The notes beneath the pieces are model-generated. The model did no database searches and was not told the origin of the DNA. It worked only from the letters and a program-made list of their open reading frames with translations. A stretch of DNA of 64,000 bases from Aphelocoma coerulescens (taxonomy: Eukaryota; Chordata; Aves; Passeriformes; Corvidae), in contig NC_091022.1 of NCBI RefSeq assembly GCF_041296385.1, forward strand, positions 22,959,967 through 23,023,966. The letters are read 5' to 3'. Positions 22,523 through 34,930 of this stretch are shown one piece after another. Each line of letters starts with the position of its first letter. The first letter of the stretch is position 1. Both the position numbers and the translations under genes were made by a program.

Positions 22523-23535
22523 GCACCCTGTGCAGGGTGAGGAGGAGGAGGTGTCGGGGCTGTCCTGGAGCCCCTAGGGACAGCTGGCTGCTTGCAGCCA
22601 TGGGGCAGGACAGGGGCCTTGCTGGGGCACACTGCAGTGCTCCAGGGAAAAGTGGGACCTACGCCCTGCCCACTGCCACAGTCCCAACTCCATCTGACAC
22701 CCAGAGCGGTGCGACCAGGCAGGCGTAGCAGGTGCTGGAGAGCTGCCCCAGGGATGCACGGGGCTCTGCCCAAGGCCACCCCCGGCTGCCCTGCGGCCAC
22801 TAGCCCTGGTGCGTGGGGCTGTCTCTCCTCCGTCCCAGGCAGGCTGGGTGCCACTGACCCTATTGGGAGCTGCTGGCTGCCGGTGGCTGTCCCTAAGCCC
22901 ATCTGCCTCAGTCACCCGGTGACAGCTGGAGTTGCTGCAGCCCCTGCTGCCTTTGGGGATACCATGTCCTGCTCCAGGCTGCTCCTGTGCCGCCCACACC
23001 AGGCTGGAGAGCTCCTTCCAGCATCCCATTTGCCCAGCGCTTGTGTAGCTGCTCTCTTCCAGTAACTCTTGCATACCCGACTCCTGCAAGTGCTGCCTTG
23101 CCTGGGTGAGGGGCTGCCCCTGCTGCAAACACCCGTGTTATCCCCAGCACTCACTGTCACTAGAGTTCCTCCTCCTGCTGCCCCGCCCAAGGCTCCAGTC
23201 TGTGGTGGGAGGGGCCGGTGGTCCCTGCGTCTCCTGTTTTGCAGGGCCTTGGAGGCGGGGCTGAGGCATCGCAATGGGAGCGTGGGTTTATGTGCTGCCC
23301 ACTGTGGGCACTGGTGGGCCCGGGTGCTTGCCCTGCTCTGGGCTGCTGCCCACCCTGTGTCCCCTGCACGTGCCTTTCAAGTGTAACTGGCCATCGATCC
23401 ACTGTGACAATGTCCTCTGAGTCACATTCTTGCCTGCAGGAGTAGAGGGCAAAGGCCAAGTTCTTAGTTTTCATAAAAAACTAATTAGACTACTCCATCG
23501 AAAAAGGGTCAATAAAGCTGATCAGGGGCTGCACA
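22523..23535 (+). other. DMAP1: DMAP1 3' untranslated region (putative)
   Basis: G+C-rich sequence between the terminal exon and the AATAAA at 23511. No other canonical poly(A) hexamer was noticed in between. The UTR would start at 22471 if translation stops at the TGA. The extent is inferred. Confidence 0.5.
23511..23516 (+). terminator. DMAP1: Poly(A) signal AATAAA, DMAP1
   Basis: AATAAA on the + strand, followed within 60 bp by GU-richer sequence (cccctgtgacctttg). It is the first canonical signal after the terminal exon. Confidence 0.55.
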
Positions 23536-24235
23536 GAGGGAACTGGTAAAACCCCTGTGACCTTTGCATGGAGCAAGTGAGCTGGACTGCCCCTGCCCTC
23601 TGGGAGCTGCCCACTCGGTGCTAGCTGGATCCCTGTGTCCCTGTCACGCAGTAGCACTCTGGCACAGGCCAGGTTCCTTGGGCACCTGGATTCAGTGGTG
23701 GTTCCTGCACAGCTGGCCATGGCTCCTGCCAGTGTTGCGCTCATGCTGGCTGAGCTGGCCAGAGCAGAGCAGGTGCCCCAGGGCCCAGAGCAGAGCCCCG
23801 CTGGCTCCATTCTGTAGCCAAGATGCTCCAGTGGCAGCTGTGTGGGTACGGTGTGCCAGGCTGCAGGGCGGGGTGCCAGGTGCCAGTGGGATGTGGTGGT
23901 GGCTGTCACCCTGCAGTGGGCAGAAAACTGCATGGGGTGCACTCATGGCTAAGGCCCAGCTGTGACAGGCTGGTGGATCCTCAGGGCAGAACTGCCTTGG
24001 GGCACAAGCAAACATGAAGTGCTGGTGGGGCTGCTGCCCACCCACAGTGCCCACGCTGGAGATCGGGGTAGTGCTCCCAGCAGCAGAGAACCTCGACTGC
24101 CCTTTCACAGCCAAAACCCTCCCTTTTGTGGGGAGCATGGACATACCCCAGGGAGCACCCTACTCCCACATATCCAGGCAGCACACCCCTGCCTCTGCCC
24201 CCCATACAAACTTGCATATGCATGGGCACAGCCCG
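23536..24235. other. Intergenic spacer between convergent DMAP1 and ERI3
   Basis: About 700 bp of G+C-rich sequence lie between the two inferred cleavage sites. No gene was recognised. The tail-to-tail arrangement with a short gap matches the human locus. Confidence 0.6.
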
Positions 24236-25716
24236 GGCTCCTTTACCCCCAAACTTTATTCATGTGGCACATTTACAGCAAGGATTGGAATAACTAGACA
24301 ATGAAAATGCTGGGGTTGCATTATCGGTTGGTTTAACTGGAACACCACACACCATGCAGTCATGTACCGCCAAGTTCAGTGCCTGTATTGCCCTTCTGGC
24401 TGCCGTCACCGGCTTCGCTCCAGGCCATGCACGCACGGGCCTGGGGCTGCAGCCTCCCTGCAGGTCAGTGCCCGGACGAGGGCTCCATTCAGCAGGGCCC
24501 TGGGGCTGGGTGACACTGAGAGGACGTGCGCCCTCAGCCCACCCCACGGCTCCCCCCAACCGCCCTGGCCAGCCGGGAGCCCACCCAGCCGGAGGGGATG
24601 TGCTCGGCAACTCTCTCAGGCAACAAGCCAGCTGCTGCTGAGCGTCCGCAGGGACCTGTGAGGGGCACAGCACGTGGGGGGCTGAGCCTCAGCTCAGGAA
24701 CCGAGGGAGGTTGGTGGGGAGCGCGCTCAGGGGCCTGGGGCAATCTGCAGCTCCCCTGCTCAGGTACCTGCGGGCCGGGGGCCAGCGCGCGCTGGCACGT
24801 CCACCACCGGACACGGACACGGTGCTGTGGCGGGCCTGTCCCCCATGGAGCTGGAATTGATCGGCGGGGACGGCGCAGGGCTGGGCATCCCACCCAGCCC
24901 CGCAAGAGGCACGAGCAGACGGAACGGGGACGGGACGGGGCTCCATGCGGACACTGTCACGTCCCTCCTGCCGCCCGCCCGTCCGCTGGGCCCCTGCCCC
25001 ACTGAAGGGAGCCCTCCGGGGCCCTGCAGCCCACGGTGGGGCTGCCAGGGGCTCTGCAGCGGAGAATACAGGCACTTCACCTTGAACATAAAGAGACGGA
25101 TCGCGTTTGTCACATACAGGAGTCAGAGAGGGGTTAGTGTTGACTCAAAAAGGGGAAAAGGCGCTCAGGGGAGAGGTGGGGGGAGCTGGCAGGGAGGGCG
25201 AGGGGCCGTCTCGACACGCTGAGCCTCCGTGAGCGCTGCCCGAGTGCAGGCACACACCGGCATCGCTGCAGCAGCCGTCGAGGCCTGAAAACATAAAACC
25301 AGAGAAGAGAAAGAAGAAGGGAAGGTGGGTACGGCCCATGCCAGGGTGGAGATGGGGGATGCTCTGGCTACAGGGCGGGAGAGGGAGGACGGGGCGGGAT
25401 ATGGAGGGAGGGACGGAAATCAGGAGCCAAAGAAAAAGAACAAACTACAAGTCTAAAATGTGGTGCAAGCGCCCTATGCGGCTGTCCGCTAGCATGGCAT
25501 AATGTCCGGAGCAGCCCAGAGAGGGAGTCACATCAGGTCTACACAGATTTGCCTTCCCATATATACAACCTCTACTGGAGTTAACAGCTGAAATTGAGAT
25601 TTTTTTGTGTCGGTTCCTCTGGCCTCGGTTGCCGGTTTTTTTTTAATGCTGGAGCCCGTCCTCCCCGCCTCGCCGGCGCCGGGCGCATGCAGCCCTTGCC
25701 TGGCTTGCCTCGGGGA
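24236..25716 (-). other. ERI3: ERI3 3' untranslated region (putative)
   Basis: Extends from the stop codon at 25717-25719 to the poly(A) signal at 24255. It is G+C- and CpG-rich at about 24400-25020 and more A+T-balanced, conserved-looking sequence at about 25430-25640. It has open frames by composition but no protein similarity. Confidence 0.6.
24255..24260 (-). terminator. ERI3: Poly(A) signal AATAAA, ERI3
   Basis: tttatt on the + strand is AATAAA on the - strand, 1.46 kb downstream of the ERI3 stop codon. Cleavage is expected 10-30 nt to the left. Confidence 0.6.
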
Positions 25717-25799
25717 TCAAAAGGGTTTGGAGGTCTGCTTGAAGATGAAGCCTCTATGGGCCAGTGTCTTCATGATGTTGGCGATGTTCTTGCAGTCGT
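25717..25799 (-). CDS. ERI3: ERI3 last coding exon (DDCKNIANIM...TSKPF)
   Basis: On the - strand, acceptor tttctccttag precedes AC GAC TGC AAG. It completes Asp and then encodes DCKNIANIMKTLAHRGF followed by IFKQTSKPF and TGA. This is the C-terminus of ERI3 (exoribonuclease family member 3, PRNPIP), a DEDDh 3'-5' exoribonuclease related to ERI1. The second Asp of SGIDDCKN is the metal-ligand Asp of the ExoIII (HxxxxD) motif. Length and end match the mammalian protein as I recall it, with a His in LAHRGF where human has Tyr. The upstream open frame before 25799 is intron. Confidence 0.96.
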
Positions 25800-26214
25800 C
25801 TAAGGAGAAAGCACAGAGATACCAGGTTAGAGGCATGATCCAAACAGGAGTTGTTGGAGCAAGCACCGAATCCCATGCTGGGCCTGTGTCCTCACCAGTC
25901 CAGGTACTCTGTCCCAAGGACCTTGCAGTGGTGTGAGGTGATTGCAGAGTTCCCAGTCCCAGCACTGGCCACCTGCATCCCGGTACGACCCAGTACTGCG
26001 CTGAGATGGATCCATGCCCAGGACCTGGAGGTTGGGGTCATCCATGTCCCCACCAGAGCCAGCCCGTGGTGCCTCCCTATGCGCACTGACCAGAGGGTGA
26101 CAAGTGGCAGGTGGCTGGGATGGCAAGCCACAGCCACTCCTGGTGCCAGGCCATGGCAGAGCGGCAAGATGGGAAGGGGGAAGGCTCTGGTGTTATTTAC
26201 CTGGGACTAAACTC

Positions 26215-26360
26215 AGGCACTGTTTGCTAAAATAGAAGCTGGGCTTAAATTGATTCCTAGTGTCTATATTTCATGTTGAAAATTGGCTTGTAAATCCATG
26301 TTTTGATCTATGAGGGCCGTCTCCTTAAGAAAAAGCAAGAGTAAATGTGTAATTTCTCCC
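26215..26360. promoter_or_regulatory. Candidate conserved element
   Basis: A+T-rich island with gcttaaattgattcctag, tttcatgttgaaaattgg and gtaaatgtgtaatttctcc. Non-coding; called by composition. Confidence 0.35.
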
Positions 26361-26639
26361 TTGACAGCACACAGCGCAGAGGCGATCCTTCTTCCCGCTC
26401 CCCTCCGTTTCGGGACAGCTCCACTCGTTCCGATTACCACTCTTTCTTCCTCGCCCCACGCCTTGATGTCTCCATTTCATTACCGCCCGCCCATTTATCA
26501 AGCTGTTACCGTAAGGGTGACTTTGCCCACTTGCGTGTGGCAGCAGGGCCCGGCTGACACGGGGAGAGGGTGCCCCGGGAGGGGGGTGCAGGCAAGGCCC
26601 CCCTCTCCCCGCTGCTGCTGGATGGATGTTGTGGTGGAG

Positions 26640-26875
26640 GGAAGGCTGCATCATTACTGATGTGTAAATGATAAAGAAGCCTCCACATCCATCTCCCAAC
26701 TGTAAATCCAGGGAGTGCTTTATAATCAAGCTACAGCGATAATAATGTGAAATTAGGTCTCTCTATCAACGGGAGGAGGCCTTTTAATCACAGCTTAAAG
26801 GGTGCAAACGCTGTTTATCATAATTGAACTGTATCCGGGCTAATTGTGGCCATATTTCACTGTCTAGGAGACAGC
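26640..26875. promoter_or_regulatory. Candidate conserved element
   Basis: Includes catcattactgatgtgtaa, gctttataatcaagctac, gcgataataatgtgaaatt, gctgtttatcataattg (FOX/GATA-like) and gggctaattgtggcc. Such dense motif mixtures are typical of vertebrate developmental enhancers. Confidence 0.45.
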
Positions 26876-28124
26876 AGGCTGCCTGCTGACAGTGCCGCGT
26901 GCCGGATTGAGGGCCCCCCGCAGCCGGGCAGCGCTGTCCTGCTGCCAGGCATCTGCCTGCAGGGATGGGGCTGCCCGGCCTCCTGGATGCTCCCTGCCAG
27001 GCCAGCAGCACTGCCCAGCCCCGCTGTGCCCAGTGACCTGCTGGCAAAGCCATCACCTGTCCCCCAGCATCTGTTGGAGGTTCAGGACTTTCCCCATGTG
27101 CAGGTCCCCGAGGGGCTGCCATGAGCTGCCAGGGACCCTCCTGGCTGATGGCCAGCAGTGAAAGAGGTACTGTCCCCATCAGAGCCATGTGCCTCTGGAG
27201 TGTCCCCCGAGCCCCTCTCGTGGCACCCCTTTCCCTCACTGGTGTGCCAGACAGGGGACAGCAGCTGGGCATGAGGACAGCCCAACAAAGGAGAGGTGTC
27301 CCCAGCTCACTGGCTGGCACGGGGCAGAGATGAGCCCATCTCTCTGTGCCTTTGTCCTCTCTGCTGCCCAAAGAGACACTGATGGCTGCATAAGGCACCT
27401 GGAGGTGACAGGTGTCCTGCCCAGCCAAGCCACAATGCCAGCTCCTGCTGCTGTCACTTGTTCCCACTCAAGTGATCCCCTGCTCCATCTTGTCCTCCTG
27501 ACAAATGAGCTCCTCGGAAAGTCCTCAACCCTTGGAGCCAGCTGCCAATGGGATCTTACAAGGTAATGGTGGCTTTAAAGCTGGGGAAACCAAGCTAAGA
27601 GGAGTGCAGCTGTCTGTGGCCAGAGTATCCCCACCCAGCCAGCCCTGGCCTGGTAACCCCAAAAAGTAACAACCAAGCAAATCCTGGAGCTGTGGCAGGT
27701 GGGTGGCAAGTGAGCAGTCTGGATGTGAAAGCACAGCCCCAGGTGTCCCACTGTCAACCTCACAGCCTGCAGCATTGCCCCGAGCCAGAGTGGGCACTGG
27801 GGCTTGACTATTGCTCCATATTGCTGAGGGGGAACTGCACAGAGACCTGGGGAGCCACCAGACTGGCAGCAAGACCCCCTGGCACCTCCTGAGACTCCCA
27901 CCTTGGGGACACCCTGTGGGACTGCTGTCTGTTTCCTGCACCCCATCATCTGCCTCTCCAAAACCCCCGGGTACTCTGTTGCCAGGTGCCAGTGCTGGGA
28001 GACACCCTGAACTCTGAGCTGCCACCCTGCAAAATCAGTGGGACCCTGTTTGGTCAGTGCCACCCACATGCCCATGGTGCCAGTGCTCTCCTTGCTGTCC
28101 CAAATGATGCCATGGCCCCTGACA

Positions 28125-28560
28125 GCGAGTGTGCCAAGCTCGTCATACGTCATTTAGTGAGACTCATTCCAAATGAGCGCTAAGGTAAACACGCTTATTA
28201 TAATTATCCATGTAAAAAAAAATCAACAACAGCAGAACAACTTTCTAATATGCAATTACAGCCATCTATTGATTTTACAATGTAATCCGCTCCGATTGAT
28301 TTAATAACACAATTATAGGCTGGCTCTCGGGATATTAGAGTGGGAGATTTTCATAAACTCCAAAGCAAAAAACTAAGCGGCTTTTAAAACAACACAGTCA
28401 GATGGCTGTTTGGGGAATTATTAGCAATATGAAATCCTCTAAATCTGGCCGTCGTTACCTTCTGAAAGGAATTTCTATTACAAAAATGGCAATTGACAAC
28501 CTAAGAGAGCGCGACCGGGATTGCTCTGCTGCTTTTCAGTGCTTAATCCATCGCAAAGGT
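28125..28560. promoter_or_regulatory. Large candidate conserved element
   Basis: About 430 bp of A+T-rich, non-repetitive sequence. It has tacgtcatttagtgag (CRE-like), attataattatccatg, ctattgattttacaatg and ccgattgatttaataac (two PBX/HOX-like TGATTTA words), and aattattagcaatatg. An open frame spans 28402-28848, but it has no recognisable similarity and its second half is G+C-rich background. Confidence 0.5.
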
Positions 28561-28964
28561 GACCATGGGGCGGGGGACAAGCGGAGTCCGAGGCTGGCAG
28601 GAGGGCACAGGCACCCCTGCCCTCACCCAGCCCAGCTCTCCCTTGGGGGGACATGGCTGTGGCAGTGCTGCCCCAGCACCCAGGCTGGCACCCACCAGCC
28701 TGTCCCATCTGGTGACCCTGCCTGGGGCCAGGGAGGCTGGCATGTTGCAGAGTCCCCCCAACTTGATCCCCATCCGGGCACACCTGGTGTGTCCCAGTCC
28801 CAGCCACCTCCAGGGGCTCAGGGGTGCCCATGTGTGTCCCAAGGCTGAGCAGGGTGATGGGGTGAAGGTGGTCCCATGCTGACCACACAGCTCTGCACGG
28901 CTCTGCACAGGCGCGCACACGCACGCGCGCCCCCGCTCTCCTCCTGCTCACTCCCTCAATGTAT

Positions 28965-29290
28965 TCCCGACTTTATGGGCACATTTTTCTTGTCAAGCTG
29001 ACAGGGTTGCTAAGTGGATTTCTCCCTGATATGCGGACGGATTATCACATTACTCCAATGTCCTACACAAACATATTACTTTATATTCAATAGCCCTAAT
29101 GAATATAAACTGCTTTTTCTTTTTTTTTGGGGTGGGGGGTAATCTATAGATTTTTAATGAGGGCACTATTAACTCCCTCCTCTTTAAAACAGACTTAGGT
29201 GCAGCCTCTGAGTAGAAAATCAATGGTGTTATTGTAGGAATATTGTATATTGATATTGTAATAATAAGATGCAATTGATTTAGGGGTGTT
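28965..29290. promoter_or_regulatory. Candidate conserved element
   Basis: Contains cgactttatgggcac (HOX/CDX-like), tatgcggacggattatcac, ttcaatagccctaatgaat and a block of ttgtatattgatattgtaa. A T/G-run (ttttctttttttttgggg) interrupts it. Confidence 0.4.
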
Positions 29291-30354
29291 GTGCGGTGTG
29301 TGTGAAAGGGGTCAGCCTGGGGTTATCCTGCCTCCTGCAAACAGAGTGGTGGCTCTGCCCTGCCTCCCTGCCCCTCACCTTGCTGTGCCACTTCCGAACA
29401 TCGCCCCATGTCCCTGTGCAGTGGCCCAGGATGGCTGGGGTTGAGCTCACCCTGAGGTGCTGGGTTCCGGGTCTGGCTGCCTCTGGGACCCTCCTTTGGT
29501 CCAGCTGCCAGTGCAGTGTGGGGTAATGTGACACCCCGGCCTCTCCTCCCCTCGCCCTGGCTGGCTTAGCCCACCAGGTTTTAACCCTCCTGCCCCGTGT
29601 GTTTCAGCATTACCCACTGTGACACCACACTGCCTCGACACCCTTGTTTCAGCCCTCTCCACATCCTGCCAAGCTCTCGCTGCAGTGACAGCCAAGGACA
29701 GCGACACATGTACACGCATGGGGCAGCAGGATGCTCTCGTAGTTTAGGTTGGAGTTTGTGGCCGTTCAGCATCATTGGCTGCCTTGTCCTTGGAGGGGCA
29801 CAGACATTCCCATTGCACTCCTCTGCTGGGACGGAGGCAGAGAGCCCCCAGCCCATGGCACTGGGCTGACTGCCTGGTGTGTGCCCTCCCGCCAGCCACT
29901 GCACAGCGGCACCCCTGTGAACCCAGGATGAGGTCAAGGATTCCATCACCAGGAGTCTGTGCTGCGGGACTGAGCTGCCAGGAGCAGCAATGCTCACTTC
30001 AGGAGAGCATCAGCTCCACACCCAGCCCAGGCACTGGCGAGAAGGTTAGGGGCCACATCCCTATGTGTGCTGTCCTGCCAGCGTTTGTCCCGCCTCTCTC
30101 TCCCACCTCCCCACAGGACCGAACCACCCAGACACCTCCACCAGGCGGGCTCAGGGGGCCGAGCGCTGCCGCAACTGCCGTGCACTGGGCCGAGACGCTC
30201 CTGGAGCAAGGAGGGAGCTTTTCCATCCTAGCAGCCGCCCCAGTGGGCTGTGGGTGGTCGGGGACTGCAGGGCCCCCCCAAACGTGCTCATTTGGAGGCA
30301 ACCCCACCGCACCTGTGCTATGGCCGGGAAGACGGATCACCCCCGGCCCGAGCT

Positions 30355-30505
30355 GAGCAGGTCCATATTTAAACTGTCCCCATGCTTTATGGGCTGTACC
30401 AGAACTGATGCTCAGGCGCCGAGGGGCCATTTGTCAATGTTCTAATGGCAGATTACTGTTAATGAATAATATCACCGCTGCCTTTGTATAACAGCTCCGT
30501 GCAAA
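30355..30505. promoter_or_regulatory. Candidate conserved element
   Basis: A short A+T-rich island: gtccatatttaaactgtcc, gattactgttaatgaataa, then tatcaccgctgcctttgt (SOX-like). Confidence 0.35.
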
Positions 30506-31014
30506 GCGGAAACAGGGCCGCCCGGCCACCGCCACCCAGAGCCTCCCCACCATGGCCCCGGGTGACAGCAGGTGGCCTTGCGAGCGGCGGGAGCCGTACG
30601 GATCTCACACAGTCTGGCACTGCTGCTGGCGTCCCCAGCAATCACGAATGGGAGCACCGGGTGCTGTGTCCCCACAGCGGGCTGAGCTGCTCCCTGTGAG
30701 CAGGAATGTGACAGGGGCAGGGAGTGACAGCATTTTCCCAGCACACAGAGCCAGGCTTTTGTGTTGCTCACCCTGTCCACACTGAACCAGGAGGGAGTTT
30801 GTGTCTGATCTGAATCCATCCCCACCATGACATGCTGGGCAAGGTGGCGACACCAGGATGCCTGCCATAGTGGTGACAAGGACTTGTCAGAGCCAAGAGC
30901 TCCCAGCTCCCAGGGATCCATGGGGACACCAGGGATGGTCCTGCCGAGCTGCTCCCAAATTAATGGCCTCATAATCCTGCGCATGGGGCAAGGGGCTCTG
31001 CCTGCCCCGCACAG

Positions 31015-31160
31015 CCGGCAGGTATATTAGGTGGAGCTGACAGCGACGTGCAGAATATTAAGAATAACTTACCTCATTATCTGCAATTACGTTACTGCCA
31101 CACACCTCATTTCTTCATGAAGAAAAGAAAATTAGTTTTATATTGACTTCATCCCAGTGC
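31015..31160. promoter_or_regulatory. Candidate conserved element
   Basis: Includes gaatattaagaataactta, cctcattatctgcaattac and gaaaattagttttatattg in 145 bp, flanked by G+C-rich sequence. Confidence 0.35.
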
Positions 31161-31964
31161 CTCCCTGCCTGCCCCGCCACAGAGCGCCCGCACTGGCTCT
31201 GAAGAGGGGTTGGACACAATTCATACTCATCCTCCCTCAACTTGTTGCTGTCTCTGTCCCAGGGGGACAGGATACCTGTCCCACACCCGGCACACTGGGG
31301 TCAGTGGGACCTCCAAATCCAGTTTACCCCAGCAGGGACACTGGAGCAGGGAGGGCCCACCTCTGGCAGTTCATAGGTCAGTAGGAAGTGCAGCAAAAGG
31401 CGACCAGTACTGATGGACCTGCTGCCTTGGGCACTTTCTTCCTCCCACCCAGGCTGGCCACTGTCAGCCCATGGGAGACAGGATGCTTCCTCCCATCCTC
31501 TGCACTGGGAACCACTCTTCCCATCATGCAACCACTGAGCTGGCCCCCTCCCAGGGCAGAGCTGGGTGGCTGGGGTCTCTGCACTGCAAGACACCTGGCT
31601 GTTGAGACACCTTCCAGCCCCACGGGCTGCTGGATAGCCTGGCACACGTGGGGAAACCAGAACAGCTGGGGCGTCCCTGCTGGAGGGAATGGGCAGCAGG
31701 GGCTGAGCTGTCTCACAACATTCCCAACAACTCCTGGAGCCCATGAGCCCAAAGGGCACCAATGTTGCTGGGGCCAAGGGTGACACAGAGTATACAGAGA
31801 CCTCAGCTTGTCCTTCAGCCTCTGTGCCTGTCCCTGCACATCCAGCATCCCCTGGCTGGCAGCCTTCCCTGAGCAAACAAAGTGAACGCTGCCATCACCC
31901 CGCTCCCGGCTGCGGCCGCTCACCGTCCGGGAGAGAAGGGGAGCAGTGTGCACAGCAATACAGG

Positions 31965-32410
31965 GAAAAAAGCCAATTTCATCTTTATTAGAAGGAGATT
32001 TCTCTTTTAGTAATAAGCACACTTCAAATAATTAGCGTGTTTTACGTAATAATGAAATTATGGAAATGCAGGCCACTTATTCAAACAAGTCACCATTACC
32101 ATATTTTTAAATATTAGACTTAATTAGAGTTTATCACTTCAGAGAAGTACGAGGAGTGGAGATTTTTTTCCTTTGCAAAAAAAATCCTCATAAAGTGTTT
32201 ATTAAGAGCGGGTAAGAAGGGGATAATGATCTGTTTGGAAATTAAGGCAATCAAACATTTAATGCTCTGCACTCCTGTAGGCAAAAGCATTCAAATGAGT
32301 CAATTATACATCCATTATCCAGGCACGATTAAACAAGGCAGGACGGGGAATTTGTCCTCCGCATCATGCGATTGTCGTGAGGACTTATGTCCACTTAAAG
32401 GCAGCTAATA
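31965..32410. promoter_or_regulatory. Large candidate conserved element
   Basis: About 440 bp with catctttattagaagg, caaataattagcgtgtttt, gacttaattagagtttatc, gcaatcaaacatttaatgc and caaatgagtcaattataca. Non-coding, non-repetitive and rich in homeodomain cores. Confidence 0.5.
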
Positions 32411-32539
32411 AAACACTAAACTTGGGAAGAAGAGGAAAAGAGGACTGAGCCAAGGGAAGAGAAGGGAAGAGAGGCGGCAGGTCAGCAGGACTGCAGAGGG
32501 GTGAGGGTGGGAGGTGGGTAAGGATGGAGCCGTGTCTAC

Positions 32540-32660
32540 ATCCCAGCCCTTCATAAATCAAAGTAATTAAGTTAACATGAAAATCAACTTCACCATCCTG
32601 TTAAATTACAGCATTTGCATATTAGGACTCAAATGAAGTAGGTAGCAGGCAAGGGGGCTG
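32540..32660. promoter_or_regulatory. Candidate conserved element with POU octamer
   Basis: ATTTGCAT (32613-32620) is a perfect octamer motif and runs into attagg. aaagtaattaagttaac lies about 50 bp upstream. The pairing of an octamer and TAAT cores is common in neural and pluripotency enhancers. Confidence 0.4.
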
Positions 32661-32677
32661 GGAGGGAAGGAGGAAGT

Positions 32678-32690
32678 GGGGGGGGGGGGG
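32678..32690. repeat. Poly-G tract
   Basis: Thirteen consecutive G residues between two candidate elements. Likely length-variable. Confidence 0.9.
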
Positions 32691-32719
32691 CATGGGAGAA
32701 GGATGGGGAGGACCGTGCA

Positions 32720-33180
32720 CCAAAAGGGAACCATTTATTACGGTGAATAACTAATTTCAGAATTTATAGCGTTGGATTTTCGTTCCTGTGCCATTTATAT
32801 TACAGAAGGAAATTAAGGGGCGGGCAGGAGGCTGGCTGGACATCTTTCTGCGTTATTGCTTGTCTGCCATTTGCAAATCATTATTAATTGTGGCCCGTGT
32901 CGCTGGTGCAGCAGGGCAGGGTGCCTGGACAGGCAGAGCAGACACACATATCTCTTCATCAGGACCCCAGCCGCTAGCCCTGGAGAGCCAATTACCCCTC
33001 CCTGATTGGTATCAGATAAGGAGGGAATTTTTACAAATTAGGGAATAAATAGAATTTCCACACGTGGAGCAGGGAGGGCTTGAGAGGCAGTAATGAAAAA
33101 CGATACATCACCATCAGCCAGACAACCCTATTCATACGCCGATGCATTACACTCACTACTCATAATCCCATCGAGTGACA
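32720..33180. promoter_or_regulatory. Candidate conserved element with POU palindrome
   Basis: Includes gtgaataactaatttcag, the palindrome ATTTGCAAAT at 32869-32878 followed by cattattaattgtgg, ttacaaattagggaata and gatgcattacactcactac. Part of 32940-33000 is less A+T-rich, so this may be two elements. Confidence 0.45.
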
Positions 33181-34149
33181 GACAACCGCCAAGCCGGCTG
33201 AGCCGGAGGGGAGCACATCCCGATGGTCAGTCCACTCCGGAGCTCGGTCTCCAGCCACCAGCGCCCTTGTCCAGGGCAGTCCAGGGAGGTCCCTGTTCCA
33301 CCAGCCCCACGGCGCAGCCTCTGCCGTGACCTCAAGGGCTGCACGCAGCCTGCATGGCATCGCTCAGCTTGTGCAGGCAGTGGGGACAGACCTCCTGACA
33401 CAAGAGCCATCCCTGCTCTGGAGCCCAGCAGGACAAGCCTGGACAAACTCAGCCCCAAGTTTGGTGGTTAAAGCCACCCAGCTGAATGCAAGCCTCTCAC
33501 CAGTCTCCCATATCCCTGTGGGTAGAGCACATCTTACCCAACATTATCCAGTCCAAACTGTGTCCTGAAGAAGACTGTCCCCTCCCTTGGTGGCTCATGG
33601 CAGCATCCGGCTGTTACAGGATCCCTACCTAATTTCTGAGTTGTACTTGCCTGTTTATACTCTTCAGCCCTCAAATCAGCCCTCACAGCTCTCAGCTTTG
33701 CTGCTCAACCAGCCCTGGGTACTCTACAGCACTGAAATCCCTGTGTCACCTTGTGAGCAGTGCTGGGCTCAAAAATGCCACAGGAGCAAAGGATGTGCTT
33801 CTGCATGGCTCTGCTCCATTAAGAATGGGCTCAGGCTTAGATACCTCCATTTCCCTTAAGCCGCTGAGGCAGCCCCAACGCCAGCCCTTGCTCAGGGCAG
33901 ACCCCAGAGCCACCAGCCGCCTGTGTCCCCCACACCAGCACATCCACTTCCAGACCCTGGCAGCTCCCTGTCCTTTTCCTGGGCTGTGACAGCACTGTAT
34001 GGCCCTGGGAAAACAGCAGGCATTCAACTAACAGGGCCTGGCATGCAGCTGGCCTCAGAAAGAGCAAATCCTGGAAGTGCAGGGACCCTGCTGACATTGG
34101 TGAGCCCAGTTTGCTCCGTGTTCCCCAGCGCCAGAGCCATGCGCCTCCA

Positions 34150-34375
34150 CGCCTGTAATTAGCTCTCCCTTATGACAAGCACGTCACTAAACAAAATGCT
34201 CGGCAGATCAATCTCGCCTGTAAGTCACGCAGCCTTTAATTTATTCAGCATACAATGTCGCTCCACCGCTGGCTTCCTGTAATTTATACCGTACACTGTC
34301 GTGTATTATTTAACTCATCTGAGTGTTTTACAGCTCCCCTCAAAGTCGCCATGCAAAATAAAGTCACTGTGGGGC
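34150..34375. promoter_or_regulatory. Candidate conserved element
   Basis: Contains cctgtaattagctctcc, gcctttaatttattcagc, cctgtaatttataccgtac, cgtgtattatttaactc and atgcaaaataaagtcac. Many TAAT/TTTAT words occur in 220 bp of otherwise unique sequence. Confidence 0.45.
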
Positions 34376-34769
34376 ACCAGCAAGGTGCAGGGAGGATGCA
34401 AACTGCCCTTTTGCTGATATGGGACCCCTGGCCTGGCTCAGGGACAAGGTGGTAGTGTCAATTTGCTGCAGAAATTGGTGGCTCAAGACCCTCCTTGTGG
34501 GTGGGAATGAGAATGGAAGGTGGATCCCCACAGGAGCCCAGTAAACTGCAGGCTCCAATGCTGGTGCTTCCTTAGAGGAGGAAAGGATGATGGCGGGGGG
34601 AGAGGGCAGCAGGACTCTTGTCAGGCCCTGAGAGCAGGAGAGCGGTCCTGCCCCAAAACTGGGGTAAGGAGTGGGGTTAGACTAGGCTGAGAGGCGGCCA
34701 GTAGCTGGGGCAGCTGCTCTGAGCAGCTCATCAAGAGCTTGTCTTTGGCCGTGAAGCTGAATGGAAACA

Positions 34770-34930
34770 GTCAGTGATGTAGAGCTGGATATCCTCCGCA
34801 GGGAAGGTTAAAACCTCTGTTCAGTGTAAAGTTGCCATATCTAAGCACTTATGATCATGATATTTATGGCTAGTTTATTCCAGGCTGTTAAAGGCAGCAG
34901 TAGTTATCCACAGATAAAAGGAATTCGACT
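34770..34930. promoter_or_regulatory. Candidate conserved element
   Basis: A+T-balanced island with catatctaagcacttatg, atgatcatgatatttatgg and gtagttatccacag. The call is weak and by composition. Confidence 0.3.

Noticed and set aside
26784..27467. Open frame of 227 codons on the - strand.
   Set aside because: Spans an A+T island and G+C-rich background without a change in codon use. No similarity recognised.
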